Shown one piece after another: positions 1-8,786 of a DNA stretch of 32,176 nt. The DNA is from Euglena gracilis. Its lineage: Eukaryota; Euglenozoa; Euglenophyceae; Euglenales; Euglenaceae. Location of the stretch: assembly GCA_900893395.1 (NCBI GenBank), contig CAAHFI012044020.1, positions 1 through 32,176 on the forward strand, read 5' to 3'. The notes beneath the pieces are model-generated. The model did not search any database, was not told where the DNA came from, and saw nothing but the letters and a program-made list of their open reading frames with translations. The position numbers were made by a program, and so were the translations under genes. Position 1 is the stretch's first letter. The number at the start of each line of letters is the position of its first letter.

Positions 1-270
1 CCATCTCTTTCTTTACTAATACGCCTCGACGAATAGTAAACAATCAACATGAAAAAAAAAGAAGAGATGTTCGCCTTTTTCCGTGTCGCCTCTTCGTCTT
101 CTTCAACGGAAATGTCAACGTCGACGACAGCGTTGGTGTCCCCGTTGGCTGTTTTCGCCCTCTTCGATGTGTCCGATGCCATAAAAACACCGTAATTTTA
201 TGTTTCACATTCCAAATCACAAAAAACATTTCATTTACAACGGGGAATATTCAAAAAAATTCTCAAGAAA
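1..270. repeat. Long direct repeat, copy 1 (runs off left edge)
   Basis: This segment is almost identical to 1583-1852, with only about six mismatches and no gap, so the duplication is recent. It carries, on the minus strand from 182 leftwards, the start of an acidic and basic reading frame (MASDTSKRAKTAN, then an acidic DEE stretch, then KKANISSFF). The left end lies outside the window, so the full repeat length is unknown. Being dispersed or tandem at 1.58 kb spacing with a different middle, it could be the end of a mobile element. Confidence 0.85.
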
Positions 271-1003
271 TATATATATCTATTTTGTCGTCAGTCCTGG
301 CCAGCGGCGCCGCTGCCCATAGCGGGAGCAGTGGCATCAGCGGTGCGATCGTAGGCGGCGGAGCTGGTGCAGGCCTTTGGGGATCGGGTGAGGGCTCAGG
401 TGGGAGCGCTGGAGGCCGCTCAGACAGTCCCGGGGGCCGTGGCCGCATGCGCTCCCTTGGCGCCCAGACCGTCGCCAGCAGCTTCGCGATGCGAACTGCC
501 GACACTTTGCACGCGAGTGATTCCGAGTACAGCGAAAGTACTGGGGATGACGTGGGCAGGACGCAATCATTGGCTGAGGTCTCTTCGAGGCAGGAATCCC
601 TAGCAGGCCTGGTGCTTGACCCACCTCAGCAGCCGCTGCAGTCACAGACAGCGCCGAGCGCTCCTACCGGGCTGTCCAGGCTTTCGCCTCTCTGCCTCAG
701 ACCCAAACTCAACACCAGCAGCAGCCGCCCGTCGAGTCAACAACGCAAGACACGTCTGAAGAGGATGCTTCGCGGCCGAGACATGCGCTGCAGCTGCGGA
801 TAGTTGACTTTGCGCATTCGGTGTTACCCATCGCGGGCGGCGGGTCCGACCTGTCCCTCGGCTCGCAAGTCTTGAGAGGCGGCGGCTCGTTTCTCTCTGC
901 CGCCTCGCCATCTGAGGGGGACTCGACTCAGTCCCTGAGCGCAAACTTCCTGGCCGAATTTCGAACCCGCAACGCTCAGTTTGCTTCCTCTCGCGTGCTG
1001 TGA
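271..1003 (+). pseudogene. Worn GC-rich coding-like segment, Q/S/A-rich protein
   Basis: This stretch is much richer in GC than its surroundings and has coding character on the plus strand, but not in one continuous frame. The last part encodes a glutamine- and serine-rich stretch (around 700-740) followed by RIVDFAHSVLPIAGGGSDL and a glycine/serine-rich tail. An earlier part encodes an alanine-rich helix (LEAAQTVPGAVAA). There is no recognisable domain and no clear start. It appears broken in a few places, and its 3' end coincides with the edge of a MITE-like element. It lies between the two copies of the 270-bp repeat, so it may be cargo of a mobile element or a captured gene. Function unknown. 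Confidence 0.4.
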
Positions 1004-1068
1004 CTTTCCTAATTTTTGAAAACATGATTGTCTAGATAACACTAAAAATTACTGGGAAATATCACATT
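998..1068. mobile_element. MITE-like element, ~70 bp
   Basis: The left end reads CTGTGACTTTCCTAAT and the right end ATTACTGGGAAATATCACA, which are imperfect inverted copies of each other around an AT-rich core. The ends match those of the elements at 1952, 3592 and 6340. It abuts the stop of the preceding coding-like segment. Confidence 0.55.
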
Positions 1069-1582
1069 TATATACATTCCGGTAAAAGGTAATAATGTAT
1101 TTTGTATATGGCTTTGATTATTATTTTTTCTACTTGTCACTTTGCTGGCCCATTCTTATTCAACGATCAAGCCTTTTTCGGTGTAATCCAGACCGAAGAA
1201 CAAACATCACCGCAGATCACAGCAGAAAACACGACAAAGTAAGTACACCCCGTGTTTGTTTTTTTCGCCAGTACGAGCAGATGAATGTTCAAACAAAACT
1301 TCAAACAAAAAGCGCCATGCGCAGGTCTTTCTTTGTTCCGGAGTCAGTGTTAAAAACAAAAATTCGTCATTTTTGTCCCGCGCTGCGCCTTCCCAGTGTC
1401 GACCTCGGAACTCTGAAGTCACATTGCAATTTATAAACATTAAACCGGTCAAAGGTAACCATTGGTAACATAATATCCACCCCCCCCCAATCCAAATTGA
1501 CTAATTAGACTTCAATGTGGAGCCGACTTCTGGGCCACGTCTTTGCTTTTGTCGACCCCAAGTCTTCCCAGTGGAATCATAA
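1069..1582. other. AT-rich spacer without a recognisable gene
   Basis: Open frames here are short, lysine- and phenylalanine-rich and without domain character. The stretch has a run of C near 1482-1490 and no strong inverted repeat. The 3' end (about 1500-1580, minus strand) encodes a tail in frame with the acidic frame of repeat copy 2 (residues such as GKTWGRQKQRRG), so the right end may belong to the repeat-borne gene. Confidence 0.5.
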
Positions 1583-1764
1583 CCATCTCTTTCTTTACTA
1601 ATACGCCTCGACGAATAGTAAACAATCAACATGAAAAAAAAAGAAGAGATGTTCGCCTTTTTCCGTGTCGCCTCTTCGTCTTCTTCATCTGAAATGTCAA
1701 CGTCGACGACAGCGTTGGTGTCCCCGTTGGCTGTTTTCGCCCTCTTCGATGTGTCCGATGCCAT
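1501..1764 (-). CDS. Small acidic/basic protein carried by the 270-bp repeat
   Basis: An 87-residue frame starts at an ATG inside repeat copy 2. It has a basic start (SKRAKTAN), a strongly acidic block (DISDEEDEEA) and then KKANISSFF, and ends in a basic tail (GRQKQRRG). The same start exists in repeat copy 1. The hydrophobic FF after a basic and acidic block resembles a PCNA-interacting type motif or the N-terminal tails of eukaryotic transposases such as hAT or Harbinger types, but that is only a resemblance. A run of T in the middle could be slippery or could mark an inserted core. Function unknown; it may be the remains of a DNA transposon gene. Confidence 0.35.
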   Translation of the reverse strand: MASDTSKRAKTANGDTNAVVDVDISDEEDEEATRKKANISSFFFMLIVYYSSRRISKERDGYDSTGKTWGRQKQRRGPEVGSTLKSN

Positions 1765-1852
1765 AAAAACACCGGAATTTTATGTTTCACTTTCCAAATC
1801 ACAAAAAACATTTCATTTACAACGGGGAATATTCAAAACAATTCTCAAGAAA
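1583..1852. repeat. Long direct repeat, copy 2
   Basis: It matches 1-270 over its whole length with about six mismatches. Beyond 1852 the two copies diverge completely (copy 1 continues TATATATATC, copy 2 GGTAAATAAA), so this marks a true repeat boundary. On the other side the identity starts exactly where copy 1 enters the window. Confidence 0.9.
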
Positions 1853-2238
1853 GGTAAATAAAAAAACACCGGCAGACTTTTTTGTGTGTTCCGCGGGTAC
1901 AGCGACCGTCAAAGGAACAAAAACAAACTCGTATCGTTTTGGATGTCTATATACTGTAACTTCCGAAAAAATATATTTTTGATAAAAAAAAGGAAAGTCA
2001 CAGTAATGCTTTTTTCTTTTTGTTAAAGAGACGAGCCTGTGAGGTACTGCAAAAAGATGCGCCGCAGCTTACCCTAATCATCTCGGGTCATATCGATTAC
2101 AGAATCATATTTTTTTTTAAAAAATTAAATCCAAAAAAAAGATTCTGGTTATCCATCTCGTCGGGGAGGTCGTATATGGGGTCCCATTCAATATACCAAA
2201 AAATGTATATTTGATTTTAAACAGAAAATATATAAGAA
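1853..2238. other. AT-rich spacer with a MITE and T/A runs
   Basis: No reading frame with coding character is visible. The stretch contains the short MITE-like element at 1952-2005 and several A or T runs of 8 to 9. A GC-richer patch around 2030-2100 does not give a convincing protein. Confidence 0.5.
1952..2005. mobile_element. MITE-like element, 54 bp
   Basis: This is the clearest short member of the family. It starts TACTGTAACTTCC and ends GGAAAGTCACAGTA, which are inverted copies with one extra base, around an A/T core. The flanking TA dinucleotides are compatible with a mariner-like TA target. Confidence 0.65.
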
Positions 2239-2382
2239 GGTTGTTTCTTTTGAAACCACCTTCTAATATTGGTACATTACAGATCTTTCGAGGAAGTTCT
2301 CCACATCAATAGGTCAATAAGATTAGAAATTTATGGATCTTTCAGAGTGGACTTTCCTACGACTTTCAGTGTCGCACCACAT
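2239..2382. repeat. 145-bp direct repeat, copy A
   Basis: It starts GGTTGTTTCTTTTGAAACC and ends at GTGTCGCACCACAT. It matches 7169-7313 with about three substitutions and one single-base length difference. Copy B lies just upstream of an F-box start codon, and copy A lies 330 bp upstream of the RPB1 relic. It may be a duplicated upstream region or the end of a mobile unit. The first 22 bases form a small imperfect hairpin. Confidence 0.88.
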
Positions 2383-2708
2383 ATAGTAAGGCACTATCAC
2401 CGCTGCACTTTTGGCTAACATTTCCTCTAGTAACAGACTAGCCGACCAAATTTTCTGGGCACGGCTGAGGATTTTCCCGAATTTTAGCGACAGTGGGGGG
2501 AATATCATAACTAGCTAGCTGTTGTGTAAAGTTGGAAAGTTATAGCATTTTTTTTGTTTCACACATCGGGGAATTCGTCGTTGCTGTCATATTTGGGATA
2601 TTAAAATGTCAACAATGTGATATAGTACATCAGAAATGTTTTAGAACTCTCCGTGAGATTTATCCAGATATATACTTTATCTTTCTTTTATTTTCCATAC
2701 AGGCTCGC
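2383..2708. other. Spacer between direct repeat A and the RPB1 relic
   Basis: No gene is visible. Near 2527-2545 it holds GGAAAGTTATAGCAT, which matches the right end of the MITE family without an obvious partner. A pyrimidine-rich tract ends CCATACAG just before 2704, resembling a eukaryotic 3' splice site. The same CCATACAG string recurs inside the relic near 3395-3402. Confidence 0.4.
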
Positions 2709-3591
2709 ATGTCATTCCAAAATGATAGCATGCATCGCGGCCTGTTGGTCGGTTGCATCGTTCCCTTTATGCCCAGTCGGACGCGCCGGTGGGTCCGACA
2801 GACTTGTCATCGGTGGAGAGAATGGATTCCATCACAGGACGCAGTCTCAGAGGTTCGGGTTCCACTTTCGGACGACCAAGTGAATGCGGTGGTGGAATCA
2901 CTGCGAAAACTGCGATCGGTGACACATCTGTACGCATATATACATATTTTTTTTCTGGTATGTATTTTTTTTAATGTTTGATTGGTGGGTAGTAGTTTGC
3001 AAACGACGATACAGAATTCAGATGTGATCGGCCGCAATGGATTACCGTGGTCGAATACCACAGGGCAGTATGTCCGGGATCGTCTGCAACGAATTCCGTG
3101 TGTGCGAGAGGACGGAACGGATCTCGGAGATCTCACCAATCATTTGGGGCGATTGTATCAACGAGCGGTTCTTCCACCAAAAACGAACATCGGAACTCTT
3201 GCCCCGCCATTGATTCCACACAATCGATCCCTCCGATTGTTTTCAAAAAACTGTCACGCTTTTTTCTGTGCAATAATGGCAGACAGAGACACCACACGTG
3301 TCATCGAACGTCTCACGTCCCGAGAGTTGTTTTTTTATGTGTGTTTTATATTTTCTTTCCTTTTTTTTCTTTGTAAACGAAAAAATTCTCGGACCATACA
3401 GGCGCGACTAAGTCGCTTTCACACCACCGGAGCGGCCAGTATGCAACAGGCGACCAATCTCGCCGCCCTGCTTCATCCGACCCAAAGTACGTGGAACCCA
3501 CAAATGATTATCCGGTTGTTTTGAGGCAGCTTGTCCATACTTTGAGAATTCATCTCACAAACAACACCCCCCCCAAAAAAAAACCAACGGA

Positions 3592-3717
3592 TACTGTACC
3601 TTTCCTATTTATTGGAATTTAAAAAAAATGCGAAATGTGATATTTCCTGAGGAATTCTTCCTTCTTTTTAATATTATCTCGACAACTACGTTCTCAATAA
3701 TTAGGAATGTCACAGTA
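3592..3717. mobile_element. MITE-like element, 126 bp, inserted in the RPB1 relic
   Basis: It starts TACTGTACCTTTCCTATTTA and ends AATTAGGAATGTCACAGTA. Over its full length it is similar to 6340-6449, including the shared internal GATATTTCC...GGAATTCTTCCTT. The inverted ends mark it as a non-autonomous DNA transposon. Confidence 0.75.
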
Positions 3718-3798
3718 TTTTCCCCTGTTTATTGAGAACGTATAAACGTAAGAAATGTTATTTGTATATTTCCCAATACGTAGGAAAAGTTACAGCAT
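3718..3798. mobile_element. Second, adjoining MITE-like unit
   Basis: Directly after the element ending at 3717 comes TTTATTGAGAACGTATAAACG and, at the right, TAGGAAAAGTTACAGCAT, which matches the family's right end. The left part shares TTATTGAGAA with the element at 5777. It is probably a second copy inserted beside or into the first. Confidence 0.45.
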
Positions 3799-4010
3799 TC
3801 ATCGGCATGTGTGATAACTCAAAGTAAGCGCAAAGTGTCTCAAAGGATTGAACCGCGAGGCGGTGGATACCCAGAGTGCCCGACAGGTCCTGGACCACAT
3901 CCGGGGCCGCATTCTGGCCACCACATTCGTGGATTTTGTCGACGAACACGTAGTGAAGGACGGTCTGCTGGCCTTTCAGATAAACCCGGATGCCACAATC
4001 CGGGGTAGTG

Positions 4011-4163
4011 CACGGAGTGTGGGACCCCAGGGGGGGGGGTCGGTTTCAAGGTGATTGTTAATGATCACCGAATCTATGTTCTATAATACAACACATCGTC
4101 TGTAAAAAAAATATAGCCTGCACTGCTCCGCCGATGTATGGCACAACCACGGAGTGTGGGACC
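4011..4163. repeat. 16-bp direct repeats bounding an insert in the RPB1 relic
   Basis: CACGGAGTGTGGGACC occurs at 4011-4026 and again at 4148-4163. Between them lie a run of nine G, an AT-rich core and a run of eight A. Direct repeats around AT-rich foreign sequence look like a target duplication or a repair duplication made when the insert arrived. Confidence 0.6.
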
Positions 4164-5004
4164 TCCTGGGTGTCCTCCGGCCACACAATCCAGAGGTCGT
4201 TCTGGAGGCGCGGTACAGCAACGGTGCCCTGTACATCGTGGCCCAACTCGCTCGCCAGCGCACCCTCCTCGAAAGCCCGGCCCGATGGACGTCCCCGCTG
4301 CCTACCGCCAAGACCCTGATGCAGGACCAGTGGCCGAGCATCGCAGATGTTTTTTGTGCGTTCTGGTTTCCGCGGACAGAATGCATCCACTGCGGAGACT
4401 AGGGTCCGGAATCGTCGTCCGTACACATTGCGCTCCGTCTGCCGGTGATTTCCAAAAAATCGGGCGAGGAGCTTTTACAATGGGCTCGCAGTCAGGACGC
4501 CATGGAGGTCGACGACGCCCCGGACGGTACCAGCGGCCTCAATCTCCGCGAGATGCGTCGACAGCTACGCAGTCAGTGGGCACGCAAACTGACGACGGCC
4601 TTGCCGCCCCGGAAACGTCGCCGGGGCGTTCGAAAATGTTTTTGGGCCAAAGGGCATAAGACAAGCTATGGCGCAACGAAAGAGAAAAGTTTATGGAGCT
4701 CTCCGTCAGTTTTTTTTTTATTTCGGTACGTCTATCTATCGTAAATTATGACAATCAAATATTACATCGTTCTGGGTCCAGTTTGTCTTGTATCCCGTGG
4801 CATCGAAAAAGTGGGCCATCTCGGTCGATGCAACACACACGGACGCGTCCGTGATTATCCCGTCCAATCTTTCATCCGCAGCGTCGGTCGACGGTGCATC
4901 GAGTTGCAACGGAGGAAACCGCAACCCTGCACCCCCACTGATCATATGCAATCTTATTGCTTTGGAGCGACATGCTTCCCATGGTATATTTCCTGATCAT
5001 TAAA

Positions 5005-5059
5005 AAAAACCCTATGTTTGTCACAAGAAACATTGCAATAAAGTAGGAAAGTTACATTA
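5005..5059. mobile_element. Partial MITE-like element
   Basis: The right end TAGGAAAGTTACATTA matches the family, but the left inverted end is poorly preserved. It sits in the AT-rich gap between two coding-like parts of the RPB1 relic, and includes a run of eight A. Confidence 0.35.
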
Positions 5060-5455
5060 TATCTGGTTTTATTTAATGTTTACGCAACATTTCGAAAATT
5101 TTGACCGTCGATTTTTTTATTATTTTTTTTGTTTTTGTGGAGAGACATGCCGTCCCAAAGCATCGAGTGGGTAATTCGTTCACTCTTGTCACGTATCAGC
5201 CGTGGTGGATGTGGCATGGGGCGTCGAAACAATGATGTCGGAGGCAGAACCTTGCGTCGGTGATGAGCCTTGGAAACGGTGGGCCGCGTTGTCGACGGAG
5301 GAATTGGTGCAACAGGTGATCGCACAGCCGGATGAGCACCCGTTGTTGCATTCGCTGATTCGCCAGACGGCGTACATCGTACAGGAATACACCGCGCATC
5401 CGAGAATCGGTGAATTGTTTTCCCTCTCCAAGATTTGTATTTCTTTCTTCGGTAT

Positions 5456-5487
5456 TGGTCGGTTTTTTTTTATATAATTACCGATCC
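5456..5487. repeat. Small foldback insert with T run
   Basis: GGTCGGT and ACCGATCC are inverted copies with one mismatch. They enclose a run of T and TATATAATT, inside otherwise GC-rich sequence of the RPB1 relic. It follows the pattern of the longer foldbacks elsewhere in the window. Confidence 0.45.
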
Positions 5488-5776
5488 GCGGCTTCCCAAA
5501 CCACTCGCAACGACGAGCTACAGAAGTACTACAATGCGACCGTTTGGTACCTAAAGCCTCGGAGTGTTTCCCTGGCCTACCTGCGCCATCTTTTGGCCCC
5601 GCAGATGCTTTCGACCCCGATCTGCGGTATACCACGGGTGCAAGAGATGGCCATTCACTTCGACGGTGAACACAACGAATTCTACGTTTCGACGGAAGGA
5701 TCCGTTAGGTGTTCGTTTTTTTTTGTTGGTGCGTCTTTACCCCGTAGGAGGAGGATGGAGAAAAAGGATGAAAAAA

Positions 5777-5901
5777 TACGGTGACGTTACGTTCCCAATT
5801 ATTGAGAATAGATAATATAAACAAACAAAAAAAAAAGAACTCCCAATAAAAAAATCACATTTCACATTATATAAATCCCAGTTTATAGGAAATTTACACT
5901 A
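5777..5901. mobile_element. MITE-like element, 125 bp, subtype 2
   Basis: It begins TACGGTGACGTTACGTTCCC and ends ATAGGAAATTTACACTA. Its right part (TATATAAATCCC...GGAAATTTACACTA) is shared with the element at 27268-27391 some 21 kb away, which shows that it is a dispersed element and not a chance AT-rich stretch. Confidence 0.6.
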
Positions 5902-6339
5902 TAAAACGGACACCTTCCTCAATTTCCAATCGCTGTTCACCATCCGCAACGGCCTTGCGGTGGATCGGCGTCGGTGTCTGACTACGAACACCGTAGAACT
6001 CTTAAGCATGTATTCTTTTATTTCCCGTTGTATTTATTTATTTATAAATTTATAATATAAACTCATAAAAAAATACATGCCGTAAAGCGTCCTGGGATTG
6101 GAGGCGCTATCTAACCTGTTTAGTAACGGCACGATGGCTGAAAGCCTCGGAGTCAACAACGACTCCGTGCGTTTGCTGGTAGACCAGCTTGCCTCTCGGG
6201 GGAATTGGAGGGGAGTCAATCGCACCAGTATCATGTCACATTTCGTTCCACACGCCGTGCTGGCATCGGCAACCATTGAGGACCCCATCGCACTGGGAAC
6301 ATTGCGCATCGCGTACCAATTTCATTCGGATGTGTGAAG

Positions 6340-6449
6340 TACTATAATACCTTTCTTATTTATTGGAATTTGTATAAATGCGGAAGGTGATATTTCCCGT
6401 GGAATTCTTCCTTTTTTTCGTGTTCTCGATAATTAGGAAGGTCACAGTA
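6340..6449. mobile_element. MITE-like element, 110 bp, inserted in the RPB1 relic
   Basis: It begins TACTATAATACCTTTC and ends AATTAGGAAGGTCACAGTA. It is a clear sister of 3592-3717, estimated by eye at roughly 80 percent identical with a few gaps, so the two insertions are separate events of moderate age. Confidence 0.75.
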
Positions 6450-6731
6450 GGTTTCATTGAATGTTTTCAGACGCCAAGCACATCAAGAACGTGTCCTTCA
6501 CTGCTACACGCGACAGTCTGGCGGGTTCTTCAGCCAACGTTCTGAGGGGTTGTCCGATCACATTCGAACGGTCGATGGTCGATGTCCGGGTCATCAGCAA
6601 CTCCCAGAGAAAAAAAATGTACGCTATCGACCATCGTCCGAAGTTGGTACCAATGGTTTCGATCTCCTTTTACAACCGCAGCCCATTTTGCCGAAGATCT
6701 GATGATTTTGCGAAGAAGAAAAAATCAAGAT

Positions 6732-6827
6732 AATTCCTTCCTGTGATTCTTCTGCTTGCCACTATTTGTCTCAAAAACACCCACGGTGTGTAGAATGTAA
6801 AACAAAAAAGAAAGATCACAGGAATTG
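6732..6827. repeat. Foldback element at the end of the RPB1 relic
   Basis: AATTCCTTCCTGTGATTCTTCT at the left and AGAAAGATCACAGGAATT at the right are inverted copies. The left arm overlaps the last stop of the relic. It could be a transcription-end hairpin of the kind known in several giant viruses, or another inserted foldback. Confidence 0.55.
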
Positions 6828-7168
6828 ACCGCAGCGCGCCCTCATTGTAGCATTCGTTAGCTTACTATTTTTTTTTGTCACACAATACTGTTAAAAAAAA
6901 CAAATTGACTCTGTGATAATGGGCGGTCACACTTGTACGAGATTACTTGGTGATTTATTGTTTCTCTTTTTTTTCCCCTTGTATTGGTTTACTTTAGAAC
7001 GTATTCCTCTTCCTCCTCCGTGTGTATTGGTATATCTGAAGTACGACACTGAAAGTCGTAGTTTCAATCTTTTTTTTGTGGTTTTATTTTTCAGATGAGA
7101 CTTTCAGTCTGGCAATACAAATCAAAGACAACAAAATGGTTTCTCCTAAAAATTTGGACAGCTGTTTC
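6828..7168. other. AT-rich spacer with a hairpin cluster
   Basis: No gene is visible. ACTGAAAGTC (7048-7057) and GACTTTCAGT (7099-7108) form a perfect 10-bp inverted pair. Outer ATCTGAA and TTCAGAT extend it. The string CGACACTGAAAGTCGTAG at 7044-7061 is also an inverted copy of a piece of both 145-bp repeats (CTACGACTTTCAGTGTCG, allowing one base), so the spacer and repeat B can pair over 250 bp. Confidence 0.5.
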
Positions 7169-7313
7169 GGTTGTTTCTTTTGAAACCACCTTCTAATATT
7201 GGTACATTACAGATCTTTCGAGGACGTTCTCCACATCAATAGGTCAATAAGATTAGAAATTGATGGATCTTTTCAGAGTGGACTTTCCTACGACTTTTAG
7301 TGTCGCACCACAT
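7169..7313. repeat. 145-bp direct repeat, copy B
   Basis: It matches 2239-2382. It ends 34 bp before the start codon of the F-box/ankyrin gene, so it probably contains that gene's promoter and leader. The sequence between repeat and start codon is T-rich and ends CCTCTTCCAG. Confidence 0.88.
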
Positions 7314-7346
7314 CGATTTGTTTTTTTTTCCCCTCCTCTTCCAGTC

Positions 7347-7780
7347 ATGGCCATGGCTGGGTTCTCCGATGTTCCACAGGAGGCGCAGCACATTGTGTTT
7401 TCCTTTATCGCCAAAGGACCGTGGCATCTACCATGCCGAATGGTTTGCCAGCGTTGGTCGGTGGTGTTGTCGTGCGTCGGCGTACGTGATTATGAATCGG
7501 AACGTCCGTGGGAGCTTATCCGTCAGTTTTCATAACGTTTTCCCCTTTTGATTTTTTTTAAGCTTCCGCAATTCATCGTTTCATTTTTTTTTGAGCCTTA
7601 TGAAAACTCGTTCAATAGAGGCAGAGTGAATGTCTCCGCGAATGGGCGATGCAAAACAGTATTCCTTGGTCGTTCCGTACGCTTCTATGTTCGGCCTTTC
7701 GGGGCAACTTCTCCGCCCTTGGCTGGTCGGCAAAGTGGACGGCGGGTGAAATTTTATATGAAGGTGTCTGGATGAGGTAA
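7347..7780 (+). pseudogene. F-box/ankyrin protein gene, broken
   Basis: The first 60 codons encode an F-box-like domain: FSDVPQEAQHIVFSFI followed by LPCRMVCQRWSVVL, the usual helix order for binding Skp1 in an SCF ubiquitin ligase. Further on, coding sequence for an ankyrin repeat of the amoeba-virus type is visible (CLREWAMQNSIPWSFRTL). F-box plus ankyrin is a known giant-virus arrangement, used to direct host ubiquitination. The two parts are separated by a foldback insert of about 85 bp, so the gene looks broken, in one or two places. A whole member of this family would be several times longer. The start is the first ATG after the 145-bp repeat; a second ATG follows two codons later. Confidence 0.6.
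7524..7609. repeat. Foldback insert in the F-box/ankyrin gene
   Basis: AGTTTTCATAA at 7525-7535 and TTATGAAAACT at 7598-7608 are perfect inverted copies. The loop is T-rich, with runs of eight and nine T. It sits between the F-box part and the ankyrin part. Confidence 0.65.
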
Positions 7781-7863
7781 AATCGTTTAAATGCACCCGC
7801 GAGCGACTAGAGAGAACTAGGAGACAGAGATAAAAGATACAGAGTATTTGAATATACTGCAAT

Positions 7864-8598
7864 TTAAACGGAGCCACTTAGATTTATGATCATTTGCCGG
7901 ATACGCTCGTCATCGCCATCGGGAATCGGCTCCTCCGTCAACGGGCAGCCGTTTTTCACGGCCCATCGCGCAACGATGAGGTGGTCATTCAAAAGTGCGT
8001 CCTGGACGACTCGGTAGTCCCAAACGCAATTCCACTCGCGGAGGCGCCTCAGAATGTCGTAAAAGCCCATCTCCGACGCTGTCCGTGTGAACAGAAGGTT
8101 GTCCTGGGAAATGTGGCCCGTTTGTTGATACAACAGGTCCAGAACGTCCAGTCGTCCGGCGTGAATGGAAAGCAGGAACAGATCATCCGCGGACGTGGCG
8201 ATCGCCGCACCATGTTGGAGCAACCAGTGAACGGTCTCCAGTGCGGCGTACTGCATCGCCACGCGTAAAATGTCATGGTGAAAGGGGATGCCGGCCACAC
8301 TCAGAGCCGTGAGGAGCGCCAGTGCCAGCTGTGGGGTCCGTGGGGTGGTTACCACCGCCAGGGTGCACACTGCGGCATCCCGACATTCTCGCAACACCGG
8401 ACAGCGAGAGTGTGACAGGAAGGCGCGAACGAATACGATGTTTCCCCGTTCCACCGCACAAAACAGAGCGCTCCACGGTAGTTTTCGCGTGGGATCTGTC
8501 CCGGCACCCGCAAGGCAAGCGAATACCATTGCTTTCCCCGGACGGCACCGTTGCCCGCCGTCCTCCATGCATTGTAACCACTGTTCGTCGTCCTCCAT
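7864..8598 (-). CDS. Ankyrin-repeat protein
   Basis: The product has 244 residues from the first ATG (MEDDEQWLQCMEDGG); coding-like sequence extends a little further upstream without an ATG. Several degenerate ankyrin repeats are visible: LPWSALFCAVERGNIVFVRAFL, ILRVAMQYAALETVHWLLQHGA, DLFLLSIHAGRLDVLDLLYQQ and ALLNDHLIVARWAVKNGCPL. The last has the WA..NGCP signature of amoeba giant-virus ankyrin proteins. Such proteins bind host partners, often as adaptors for F-box proteins. The gene looks whole, runs opposite to its neighbours and ends 80 bp from the 3' end of the broken F-box/ankyrin gene, so the two converge. No signal peptide or membrane segment is seen. Confidence 0.8.
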   Translation of the reverse strand: MEDDEQWLQCMEDGGQRCRPGKAMVFACLAGAGTDPTRKLPWSALFCAVERGNIVFVRAFLSHSRCPVLRECRDAAVCTLAVVTTPRTPQLALALLTALSVAGIPFHHDILRVAMQYAALETVHWLLQHGAAIATSADDLFLLSIHAGRLDVLDLLYQQTGHISQDNLLFTRTASEMGFYDILRRLREWNCVWDYRVVQDALLNDHLIVARWAVKNGCPLTEEPIPDGDDERIRQMIINLSGSV

Positions 8599-8786
8599 CG
8601 TTTCCGCAAAGGCGGGGTGACTCGTAATGATGCGCACCACGAATGCACGCGGGTGAACGTGTGTGTGTCGGATAGGGGAAACAAAACGATTTCAACGGAA
8701 CCACCACATCCACCCGGTAGAAGTGGCCGATACGATGGCCAGACGCAAGGCCGTACACTGAAGGCGCCTTCGCAGAGATCAAGACA

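Larger units (their letters stand above)
2709..6733 (+). pseudogene. Relic of RNA polymerase largest subunit (RPB1-like), C-terminal half
   Basis: In an active virus this subunit would form the catalytic core of the viral transcription machinery together with an RPB2 homologue. Hallmarks of the C-terminal half of RPB1 occur in the correct order along the plus strand. They are a trigger-loop-like FHTTGAAS, then GIPRVQEM, EFYVSTEGS, VDRRRCLTTNT, GLEALSNLFS, SVRLLVDQLASRG, VLASATIEDP and finally DSLAGSSANVLRG. The order and spacing match RNA_pol_Rpb1 domain 5 and its neighbours. The N-terminal half with the metal-binding NADFDGD loop is absent from the window. The gene is clearly dead: it looks broken in more than ten places, many of them AT-rich or MITE insertions. 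Protein motifs remain easy to read, so decay is not very old. The first 250 bp are less certain and may not belong to the subunit. Confidence 0.78.

Noticed and set aside
2709-2930. An F-box domain at the start of the relic (FMPSRTRRWVRQTCHRWREW)
   Set aside because: The downstream motifs identify an RNA polymerase subunit, and the F-box-like pattern is only a short basic helix. It is left as uncertain sequence at the edge of the relic.
2239-7313. A retroelement with 145-bp LTRs
   Set aside because: The repeats lack TG...CA ends and a primer-binding site, and the interior encodes an RNA polymerase relic with no reverse transcriptase, protease or integrase motifs.
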